From contig JAYJMM010000083.1 in the NCBI GenBank assembly GCA_037349105.1, positions 1,178,001 through 1,242,000 of the forward strand: DNA of 64,000 bases, read 5' to 3'. The notes under the pieces were generated by a model. That model did no database searches. It had not been told where the DNA came from and saw only the letters and a program-made list of their open reading frames with translations. The number at the start of each line of letters is the position of its first letter. The first letter of the stretch is position 1. The DNA is from Limnomonas spitsbergensis. Lineage: Eukaryota; Chlorophyta; Chlorophyceae; Chlamydomonadales. A program made the position numbers and the translations under genes. This document shows positions 48,301-54,654 of the stretch, piece after piece.

Positions 48301-51300
48301 GGGGTTCTGCGAGAGAGAGGATCCAGGCCAGTGGGGCACGAGCCTACCAGGTGGGGAGAGAGAAGACCCCTTGGAGGGGTTGCCACCGCTGGTGGCTGAC
48401 TCAGAGTCAGATGAGGAGTATGGGGCAAGCAGCTCCCAGCTGCGTGTGGGCGTGATCAGCATCGGCTGGCCAGTGGCCAGAAGTGCAGACATGCCAGGGG
48501 AGTCAGCCTCAGCATACCCAGGACCAGAGTGTCCAGAGCAGAGCTTCGAGGAGTCAATGGAGCAGCTGCAGCAACAGTGGATGAGCAATGGAAGTTGGGA
48601 GAGAGCCGCCATTGAGGAAACAAGGCGCAACCGCGAGTGGGAGGTTGAGCTAGGGGAGCGCCTGCCGGCATTGAGGAAGAACCGGCGGCATGCTGCGGTC
48701 CTGCCCATGGCGGCTTCCTTGGTAACAGCGGAAGGCAGGCCCGACAGCAACAGGTCAGGGGACAGACAAATGAATGAGCCGGTGCAGCCAGTGGCAAGGG
48801 ACCCTTGGGGGGACCCCGCCTCGTACAGCACTCAGCGCTGGAAGTCTGCCTTGGGGAATTGTCTAGAGCGGCTTGATCAGCAGAGGAGGGAAGAGATGGG
48901 CCTTTATGAGACGGGTCAGGAGCTGGTCAACAGCAGCGCAGCCGTGGCCTGGTCCAGCATGTGGTTCAAAATCAGAGCGTTGCCAGGGCAGAGTCCAGAT
49001 CCCAGGATGCGGCAGTACAACCAGGCGTTGGAAGACCTGGAGAGGGAACTGGGCGTCAGTATGATTGCACTCATAGACGAGGTTTCACCGGCAGTCACTG
49101 CTCATTGGCGGACTTGCCTTGGGGAGCGGAGTGACGGAGACTCTTCAGCAGGGGAAGGCTTGGACGATGCCAGAGCGCAGTCGGACAGCCAGCTGGAGGG
49201 ACTGCGGGTTGCCAGGCATATCCTGCAATACCAGCTGAGGAAAGCTGAAGGGACAGCGGTAGATCCTGAAGAGGACGATACCGGAACCATAGCAATACAC
49301 TTGAGCGTGATGACTGGGCTCCTGGAGGGAGCAGGTTTGCTAGAAGTGGGGCTTCAGGGAGCCATCAGACAGCTGCAAACTGGGTTGGCTCGCAGATTGC
49401 GCCAACTGAGAGGCGCGGCCAAATGGGCCAGCGGCAGGGGACCAGAGCAGGCGGCTCTGGTGTACGCCGATGACATTTACCTCAACCTGAGGGTAGTGAG
49501 GCGCCAGCTTGCAGAATGGGTTAGCACCCGAGAAGGGCAGGGGGTGTTGTGGCGACCAAGCAATACCCCCGGGCTTATGTGCATACAGGGTGCAGAAACA
49601 GACAGCGCTAGCTCAGGCGATGAGCAGGGCGACAGGGATGCACAGGCAGCAGCAGGCGGCATGGGCTGGGTAGGACCCGCCAGCAGCCAGACACCAGTGC
49701 GGCACCCACCCAGGCCAGAGAGCCAGGGCAGAGGCGCAGCCCGTGGAGCTTGCAGCCTAACCAGCGGCATAACGGTCAGCAGGGAGCCACCGGGCAGAAT
49801 TGTCGCAGACATGCCCCAGCGGTGCCTAGGCTGCATGGTCAGCTTAGAGGAAGGGACCGGCAGGAAGTGCTGCAAGTGTGGCGGTACAGCCTGCGGGGCG
49901 TGTGCCGGCACAAGGAGCATTGGCGGCACCCGCAGAGGAGTGTGGGCATGCCATAAATGCAGTGACTTGGCGCATCCAGCCGGGGGCCGTGGGTCAGCTA
50001 CTGGGGAGCCAGGCCTGCGAAGCAGCAGGCATGGGCACGACTATCACGCCTGCCCAGACCCAGGGGAGAGGGCAGGCAGGTGCCTCATTTGCGCCCAGAT
50101 TGGCCACCAGACCAAGGACTGCCCAGAAGGGGACACGCCCTTGGGAGCCATCGGAAGGAGGCAGTTGCCAGCAGACAGGGCAGACAGAACCGGACAGGGG
50201 CAGCAGGCCAAGCGCTGCAAGGGATATCAGTCAGAGGCGCGGCCAGTGGGGGCCGACGCAGCCTGGACAGAAACAGCCGAGCTGCAGGGGAAGAAGTCAA
50301 AAAAGGCTAGGCGCCGCGCAAGGAATGCGCAGGGGAAGGCTGCAGACAGGGATCGTGGCAGCAGGCCGGGCAAGGATTGCCCTTGCCAGCCAGGCAGGAT
50401 CAGCCGGGTGGAGCTGGAGATCACATGGGCCACAGAGCAGTTGAGGCCAGGGCCACCTGCAGAACCTTTAGTGGCGCAGCCAGCAGGGCAACAGCAGCAA
50501 GTTGAGCGGCAGCCGCCAGCATGCAAGGGACTCTTGCACTGTACAGCATTCAAGGGAGTGCTTACGGGTGCATTCCAGCTGTTGCTGGTGTGGCTCCTGC
50601 TGTCAGCGTGCATCCCGGGGGCAAGGGCCACTGGGCAGGGCGTCCGAGGAGGGGGATTTACAGCAGGCCAGGGTGCTTTTGTATCCAGCCAGGAGGCTGC
50701 GGCAAAGCTTACGTCAGGTTGGCTGCGCCCGCCGGCTGTCATCTCTTTGGGGGGTGCCAGCAGGGCAGGGGGCGCCTACAGCCAGCAGGAGGAATGGCAG
50801 CGCAACAGCAGCACCGAGGGGGAAGCACCAGCCGCGGAGGACGACCCGCAGGCAGCAGAGATGATCGACATGTTCCAGCCAGGAGGTGTGGTTGAACCAC
50901 CTTCGGAATATGTCAAGACTGAAGAAGGATGGCTGCTTGGCAAGCACCCTGACTTCACGGAGGAGCAGCAGGCGTCCCTCGAGCAGAGCCTCAGGGACCG
51001 CCAGGGAGCATTCGCTTACTCCATGGAAGACCTGCCAGGCTACTGCGGCACGCAGGGGGTGGACACAGCGTGCCTGCCGGTACAGGCTGTGAGGACCATG
51101 GAGAAGGAAGGGGTGGTCCTCTTTGAGCCCTTTGGAGGGAACGCGTGCTCTGGCAGTGGGGAGGTGGCAGCGACGTACAGGCAGTGCCTGGGAGAATCAG
51201 CTGCGGCAGATTGGGCAGATGCAGCGCAGGAACCAGGTGGGAATACACCTGTGGCCAAAGCAGATGCTGGCAGTGTTGAGAGCCCTGACGGTGGGGGAGA

Positions 51301-52765
51301 ATGTGATCCACCTGGGTTCGGGGCAGGGACCCCAGCCAAGGTGGACGTGTGGTCAGATGCGCCAGTGTTGAGATTCCTACGTGAGAAAATACACGCTCCA
51401 GGAACGGAGCTAGGAGAGCAAGCAAGGGTACAGCGCAGAGCCGCTCCTTTCCTATGGGAATCAGAGAGGGGAGGAGTGTTGATACGGCTTATGCCTGACG
51501 GAAGACGATGTGTAGTACCCAGGCCAGAGGACAGGCTGGCAGTGATTCAGGAGGCCCATGCTGGTACGGGCCATTTTGGCAGCCACCGCACAGCTTTCAT
51601 GGTCATGCAGCAGCACTGGTGGAGGGGGCTCAGGGCAGCAGTCAGGAAGGTGGTGCAGGAGTGTGGTGTGTGTGATCGGGCCAGGGCGTCCACATTCAAT
51701 CACATACAGCCCGACCTGCATCCGCTGCCCATCGAGGGGTTATTTTTCCGGTGGGGAGTGGACCTGTGTGGACCATTCACCACCACGCCCAGGGGCAATC
51801 GATTTGTGATGGTGTGTGTGGAGCATTACTCCAAATGGGTGGAGTTAATCCCCATTCCAAGCAAGGCGTCGGATGTGACGGCCTTGGCTTTTTTCCAGAA
51901 TGTGGTAGCACGTTTCGGGGGCTGCGCAGAGGTGGTGACTGACCAGGGAACAGAGTTCCAGGGAGAATTCCAGGACATGTTACTGGATTGCTTTATTGAT
52001 CACCGCACCACTTCTGCCAATCACCCCCAGGCAGACGGGCTGTCAGAGAGGGCAGTCCAGACTCTCAAGACAGGACTGCGCAAGTGCTGCCAAGAGGGCA
52101 GCAACGACGAGTCCTGGGACAAGATGGTACCATGGGTGGCGCTGGGCTTCCGCTGCTCGCCGCAGCCGGCCACGCGCATGGCGCCATACGAGGTCCTGTT
52201 TGGGCAACGACCCACGTTCCCCTACAGAGTGGGGGCGGACCTATGGAGCACCGCCAAGGTGGCAACAGCAGAGGAGGCAGCGGACCTACTCCTGGCCAGA
52301 GTGGCTAGGATCAAAGAGGCGCTGCCAGTTGCGGGTTGGCACATGGATTGCTTGGTACCAGCTCTTGATGAGGTGCCTGAGGGCGATTGGTTGTGCCCAC
52401 GGTGCCAGCCGGACGACAAGGTCGCTGGGCCAGCTGAGATAGCGGGGCCCGCTGCAGAGCCAGAGCGCAGCGCAGCCGTCCAGGGACGGCCAAGCCCAGC
52501 TGCCAGGGCAGCAGCCAGGGCGGCCCCGGATGCCGACATCATGGATAAGCCTGAGGTGGAGGTTATGGCCACCAACCCAGCTACGCGGCAAATGGAGCGG
52601 GGCATCGCAAGGCCAATGGCGAACGGGTTGTACGACATCTCGTACACCACTGGCCGGGGAGAGGCCAATGTCACCCCGAGGGCAGTTGCCAGACGGGCCA
52701 AGGTGGCCAAAGAAGCAGCGAAGGAGGAGGAGGAATCGGCACTTGAAGGGTGCACCGATACCTGA
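42392..52765 (+). CDS. giant Pol frame (ORF2, ~3,457 aa): zinc knuckles, protease, integrase, half PHD; no RT
   Basis: Read by -1 frameshift from Gag. Seen in order: CCHC knuckle CX2CX4HX4C (42647-42688); aspartic protease with ALMDSACSCHVI, Asp at 43430, DSA in place of the usual D(S/T)G; CX2CX5HX3C (about 44243-44284); CCHC (45455-45496); about 46000-49800 unassigned; a Cys-rich cluster of five CxxC-type pairs (about 49820-49970); CCHC (50081-50122); hydrophobic segment LTGAFQLLLVWLLLSACIPG (about 50557-50631); RT-linker-like DFTEEQQASLEQSLRDRQGA and FAYSMEDLPGY (50951-51049); VVLFEPFGGNACSG (51113-51156), like the first motif of methyltransferase domains in some algal elements; integrase HHCC (about 51547-51690) and DDE at 51761, 51941 and 52046 with 34 residues between the last two; WHMDCLVPALDEVPEGDWLC (about 52336-52410), the second half of a PHD finger. 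RT, RNase H and the PHD N-half are absent, yet the frame has no stop. Confidence 0.85.
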   Translation, partial: DLGGASLRQVASSGLGQGEAQYNKGRRERTGQWEMRARLDGAVIPAGPVAAQPQRSEGKPRGVSWADQPAAQNNSVGSAMGVPKACYQCGSTAHLARDCRVPRVRDERRDERRDERRPAPLATDITTGQARPPPQQYPLPPRPPQGQAAGRPYDRNQGNRPYPRPGPGQGGQAQQAAHVSHLTSPTGQAEPEGWHQTMAEMLSESVALMTQVGLMPKPVEFKQAVHNARPKSFLPEPFREEEPEQSLREPASRKGEKRLVLSKLADDMIDIRLQVFKLNERLSSLSCATLPMGTDQRGEASRGKQESRVAPAAPKLQYFRNDRSNLEQCVGLMVKGKVLVAQKALMDSACSCHVITVNIAEQLVAMGAELVRTDEKIRTTDNAGADLYGILFIYVVYGYGGPNAIMEPTVVRVVKTPPDAYEHLVGNPEFLKYDGVLEAAGRLTLRPREGAQGARGSRDLTLPLELASPVGGYQAAAVAWAGIQCGFAERGGWPEASIEDEHEPLLQHAMAHRAGAAMKASANYEEPHEASLQNSKPQQARGAQRLHREVPSGPATAPPQERRERRQAEEPQSRAELQAEAAAEMAENIRRAHAAATMPVVRKEFLRRNNPPSEENPCTLCGAKGWHTAECCDNRVLDLSKSGLRAEAPKSMQQEVCRGRPAPGTRKADKVVAPEVEVAEQGAAAQGDKADPSQGQSGSQDEEEEEDSEREAEPQGALRSRASKELDRLRAQQRLAQKALKDMEVQLYQQSAAFVQYLRLQMARWDDIKSVDSVMTEVQKEYVLRAGQLPGLYQAIGDLQAGRPQNQVQVDPELAASIQEAFVPASPWDSDLEGEVEPPSTAAPAEAQQRNPGLNNSGGANRAQMASPDARRERRGTEAAAEAEDKAPRERSRSAQRGQVREHQAVAPTPGVKSQLTEHNTGDSSPADVQAKGRWRRSPSEGDSDRRIHARKESPGPEQRGSMPRGRSLERGSGSLARSFKKGDQEQDRRRAADQSPPGRATVGQGRIAKPAHLGPRDGGVCFKCHQPGHFASACPDWRSVMAGSSGRLDKPRVPAGPERGVRADGPGHSLEGPEDRLRRAYEVEQRTSFEEWKAQKAAASQSRLPGPPGRQGAVMQEAPRWEGPARHTCLVSIHGGVVQTAGTAQVQSNQVAEVPGDTQWVLEGQVPLQKHHWKVVIESLAMNHYGTMPAGSARSIHHAGWVLRDLQSRGCPAPCEDWPNMLQRFLIKEQSDHYAMNDTNRGAQADMHQHIDEEGEASPSEDGSANSDRGSDSREDTPMPDQGSVLPCPGTPEVPLHIGSAANGAAARAQVSVSRTGRHREAQGAATGSSGGNTAEPVRNHCCTTSRYSPGGWGEAASGPPSRGVSNRWSAGRDEDTAYDQDGEDHRKQTSDREHVQPRPLPPGQPEGRSFVQWYRLGDELPGSAATEAMLTVPEDAQDGICRIQNHRLLPSREVVCVNRQAAMQAVARLVFPWDAVTAVLLIVALKGYIKPSTVMAELMQREWRHPVWLQCVDRAVRLVCQEGTTAVSAADMARWEVPDSVRTDGVWQGSQLGFMSAPWAQHCAHSLLGHPSLRECAFYVPVQAVAAGTYGRSSEAAEGTYDGAGLCHGGKPRRMEDIIEAAILIPRVVAGQAVPWGLAPGDARAAIPVQRAVSYYYEEVQEEEIPVSEAWIHMHASRSDMPVFFFARSEGNVAIVRCANVEEAEFHAHEYARGADPAVWAIMMMVLQRTMLPGQMSAAMQEVWSVGAQWAPAEFECPTWPYGARPASDSGSMWEGEFELARSPFALERLEDCVQQWVRKERKAWQEDRASSVTPHWQANAVTVQLWKQAHPAGVRTLHPLFRGVGSGTYEEELMELRDQPALGQWRIGRWGARRWDPNPDSSEGSQESSEQPGPFVPFQAAFVTTLGATASEWEWLETIDQELAAPSAETRDRAESRTPSGSCGGTSVPRDNSERRLIAGHPANKNQGFCEREDPGQWGTSLPGGEREDPLEGLPPLVADSESDEEYGASSSQLRVGVISIGWPVARSADMPGESASAYPGPECPEQSFEESMEQLQQQWMSNGSWERAAIEETRRNREWEVELGERLPALRKNRRHAAVLPMAASLVTAEGRPDSNRSGDRQMNEPVQPVARDPWGDPASYSTQRWKSALGNCLERLDQQRREEMGLYETGQELVNSSAAVAWSSMWFKIRALPGQSPDPRMRQYNQALEDLERELGVSMIALIDEVSPAVTAHWRTCLGERSDGDSSAGEGLDDARAQSDSQLEGLRVARHILQYQLRKAEGTAVDPEEDDTGTIAIHLSVMTGLLEGAGLLEVGLQGAIRQLQTGLARRLRQLRGAAKWASGRGPEQAALVYADDIYLNLRVVRRQLAEWVSTREGQGVLWRPSNTPGLMCIQGAETDSASSGDEQGDRDAQAAAGGMGWVGPASSQTPVRHPPRPESQGRGAARGACSLTSGITVSREPPGRIVADMPQRCLGCMVSLEEGTGRKCCKCGGTACGACAGTRSIGGTRRGVWACHKCSDLAHPAGGRGSATGEPGLRSSRHGHDYHACPDPGERAGRCLICAQIGHQTKDCPEGDTPLGAIGRRQLPADRADRTGQGQQAKRCKGYQSEARPVGADAAWTETAELQGKKSKKARRRARNAQGKAADRDRGSRPGKDCPCQPGRISRVELEITWATEQLRPGPPAEPLVAQPAGQQQQVERQPPACKGLLHCTAFKGVLTGAFQLLLVWLLLSACIPGARATGQGVRGGGFTAGQGAFVSSQEAAAKLTSGWLRPPAVISLGGASRAGGAYSQQEEWQRNSSTEGEAPAAEDDPQAAEMIDMFQPGGVVEPPSEYVKTEEGWLLGKHPDFTEEQQASLEQSLRDRQGAFAYSMEDLPGYCGTQGVDTACLPVQAVRTMEKEGVVLFEPFGGNACSGSGEVAATYRQCLGESAAADWADAAQEPGGNTPVAKADAGSVESPDGGGECDPPGFGAGTPAKVDVWSDAPVLRFLREKIHAPGTELGEQARVQRRAAPFLWESERGGVLIRLMPDGRRCVVPRPEDRLAVIQEAHAGTGHFGSHRTAFMVMQQHWWRGLRAAVRKVVQECGVCDRARASTFNHIQPDLHPLPIEGLFFRWGVDLCGPFTTTPRGNRFVMVCVEHYSKWVELIPIPSKASDVTALAFFQNVVARFGGCAEVVTDQGTEFQGEFQDMLLDCFIDHRTTSANHPQADGLSERAVQTLKTGLRKCCQEGSNDESWDKMVPWVALGFRCSPQPATRMAPYEVLFGQRPTFPYRVGADLWSTAKVATAEEAADLLLARVARIKEALPVAGWHMDCLVPALDEVPEGDWLCPRCQPDDKVAGPAEIAGPAAEPERSAAVQGRPSPAARAAARAAPDADIMDKPEVEVMATNPATRQMERGIARPMANGLYDISYTTGRGEANVTPRAVARRAKVAKEAAKEEEESALEGCTDT
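45500..49815 (+). other. unassigned ~4.3-kb coding block in Pol
   Basis: Open frame of about 1,440 codons between the third zinc motif and the Cys-rich cluster. Mixed composition: acidic Ser-rich linkers (about 46150-46260 and 48380-48430) alternate with Trp/Arg/Leu-rich segments that look folded (for example about 46630-47120, containing VARLVFPWDAVTAVLLIVAL, and 47340-47960). No catalytic motif is recognised. A YADD tetrapeptide near 49465 lacks any RT context. Product unknown. Confidence 0.6.
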
Positions 52766-53563
52766 ACCTCATAGAAGGCCAAGCCCAGAGCGGCAAGGCT
52801 GCTGAGCATGTGACGGTCCTCACGCCGCAACCGACAGGAAAGGGCAGAGGCTGTGCAGCAGAAGACGCTTCCAGGCACAGCGCACCTGGTCATAGGGCGC
52901 GGCAGGTGCTGGTCCGGAGGCCAGCGAGTCAAGGGCAGTTTATGCTAGGTGGCGACAAGACCTAGAGCAGCAACGGGTTATGAAAATTTGTTTCTCCAGA
53001 ACCGCAGCAGCAAGGCTGCGGTGGTACATATGCGGGAGCATGGACAACAAGACTTGATTTTGTGGAGTAGTTATAGTAACCAAGGGGGCAGAAGCCGCTG
53101 CTGCGGCGCACATTTCCTGTGGCCTTAAAAGACCAGGCGTCTATGGCGCAGTGGGGCGAGAGCAGCGGATATACTTAGCCTGGTCTGATGATTCTGATTA
53201 ACAGCCAAGTTTAGTGATGAGCAACTGAGATGCTTAGAATGACGCGCAGTATGTGCGCATTGCTTGCAGAGATTATGTGAATTTTGCTTTGAAGAAAGCC
53301 TGAACCAGGCAGATGCGTTTGGACGGCCTGAACCAGGCAGATTTGTGTGTGCAGCCTGAACCAGGCAGACGCGTGTAGACGGCCTGAACCAGGCAGATTT
53401 ATGTATATAGCCTGAACCAGGCAGATGCATGTAGCAGGCCTGAACCAGGCAGATTTGCTTTGATACTTTGATCTTCTGAGGTGTACATATTGCCAGAAAT
53501 TTCTTCCTAACAGTACCGACCCCTTTTTCCGGCTCCTAGCGCATGCCCGATAGGCTTAACGCT
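52766..53563 (+). other. 3' untranslated part of the LTR element
   Basis: No ORF of note. It contains the 28-bp hairpin array (53298-53455). The sequence between 52980 and 53290 shows no recognisable motif. Confidence 0.6.
53298..53455. repeat. six-copy 28-bp array of GCCTGAACCAGGC hairpins
   Basis: GCCTGAACCAGGC starts at 53298, 53326, 53354, 53382, 53410 and 53438, an exact 28-bp period. Each core is a 5-bp stem with a 3-nt loop (GCCTG-AAC-CAGGC), followed by AGA. Spacers alternate between GCGT-type and TTTGT/TTTAT-type, a two-unit higher order. It lies ~110 bp before the G-rich tract. Confidence 0.93.
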
Positions 53564-53577
53564 GAGGAGCGGGGGGG
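53564..53577 (+). promoter_or_regulatory. candidate polypurine tract
   Basis: GAGGAGCGGGGGGG, the only long purine-rich run near the 3' end. In LTR elements it primes plus-strand synthesis directly before the 3' LTR. Here it abuts an isolated LTR tail (53577-53800), not the TG start of the LTR at 53803. Confidence 0.5.
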
Positions 53578-53800
53578 CGAGTGAAGTAGTAGGGGCGGTA
53601 CCCACGAGACAGGGACACCCAGACTTACCCCTAGGCAGAGAGACTTCCTGCTAGGGCTGAACCTTACAGTAGCCAGTTAACAGCTCTTGTCTGAAGTACA
53701 AGGAGCCTGTTTGTGAGTAGAAGGACACCTCTCTAAGGCGCCTTTACAGGAGATTACGGAGTTTACCATATTGGCGCGTTTACTGCTTTATGGTGCGACA
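53577..53800 (+). repeat. isolated copy of the last 224 bp of the LTR
   Basis: Matches 54427-54650 with two substitutions seen (CTTTACAGG/CTTTACCGG; GAGTTTACC/GAGTTAACC). It ends TGCGACA and is followed by GC (53801-53802) and then TGTCACGG, the start of the complete LTR. This is the portion missing from the 5' LTR. Confidence 0.9.
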
Positions 53801-53802
53801 GC

Positions 53803-54650
53803 TGTCACGGTATATTACGGTATACGTGCCAAAACCGTTTAGGCCGCAGTTTGCGACCTCGGAGGCTTCGCAGCTTCCCTGCGGATCCTCCTTATTTGAA
53901 TAGGAACCTAGAAACCCGCTTACGCCAGGGGTTTAGCTGTCCCGTACTTTGAATTGGGCCTGCCGGGTCCCTGTATCCCGGCAATTGCCTAAACTAGTTA
54001 CTTCGTCCCTTTCAAAAGGACAGACCTCTTCTGTAACAAGCCCCGGCCGTCACCCAGTGCGTGAGACCCGAGTTGTACCTTAAGTCAGTACCTCCAACAA
54101 GTCAAGACTACCTCAGCCTCCGCTGAGATAGCAAGAGAACAAGACCTCAGTTGAGGAACGAGATCCCTGCCGAACAAGTAGTTCGCAGTCTACGATCCCG
54201 TACCCTCACCGCGTGTGACGCGGTAAGTGCACCTGATTGCCTAGCTGGATCGCGACCAGACAGCCTGAAGGCCTGCGCCAACCCTTGCTATTGCCTGACA
54301 TACAAATACAAATCTAGCAGCTTAACTCGATGAGCACCCGCAGCCAGTGAGTAGTCACGAAGTCTGCCCGTAGGCGCCCATCACTGTCGTGAGGGAGAAG
54401 TCCGCCACGGACCTGAAGCGCACAACGCGAGTGAAGTAGTAGGGGCGGTACCCACGAGACAGGGACACCCAGACTTACCCCTAGGCAGAGAGACTTCCTG
54501 CTAGGGCTGAACCTTACAGTAGCCAGTTAACAGCTCTTGTCTGAAGTACAAGGAGCCTGTTTGTGAGTAGAAGGACACCTCTCTAAGGCGCCTTTACCGG
54601 AGATTACGGAGTTAACCATATTGGCGCGTTTACTGCTTTATGGTGCGACA
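53803..54650 (+). repeat. 3' LTR, complete (848 bp)
   Basis: TGTC...GACA. The first 627 bp equal the 5' LTR and the last 224 bp (overlapping by GCG) equal 53577-53800 with two substitutions. GGAA follows at 54651-54654, matching the four bases before the 5' LTR. Promoter elements inside the LTR were not identified with confidence. Confidence 0.9.
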
Positions 54651-54654
54651 GGAA

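Larger units (their letters stand above)
37579..54650 (+). mobile_element. 17-kb LTR retrotransposon (Ty3-type integrase), RT-less, intact long frames
   Basis: Ends TGTCACGG (37579) and GGTGCGACA (54650) form the TG...CA LTR signature with TGTC/GACA inverted tips. GGAA flanks both ends (37575-37578; 54651-54654). Order: 5' LTR (partial), ~700-bp leader, Gag frame, Pol frame in -1 phase, ~800-bp 3' untranslated part with a hairpin array and G-rich tract, an isolated LTR tail, then a full 3' LTR. LTR segments read as identical over 627 bp, so insertion is recent. The integrase is Ty3/gypsy-like. No reverse transcriptase or RNase H was found, so mobility would need an enzyme in trans. Confidence 0.9.

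Noticed and set aside
49440..49500. YADD tetrapeptide (ALVYADDIYLNL) in the giant Pol frame, resembling an RT catalytic box
   Set aside because: No other RT motif (fingers, motif A Asp, thumb) is found around it and it precedes the Cys-rich cluster, far from the RT-linker segment. Treated as coincidence.
53298..53455. CRISPR-like array of short palindromic repeats
   Set aside because: Spacers are only ~15 bp, related to each other and alternating, inside an LTR element. This is a tandem repeat of hairpins.
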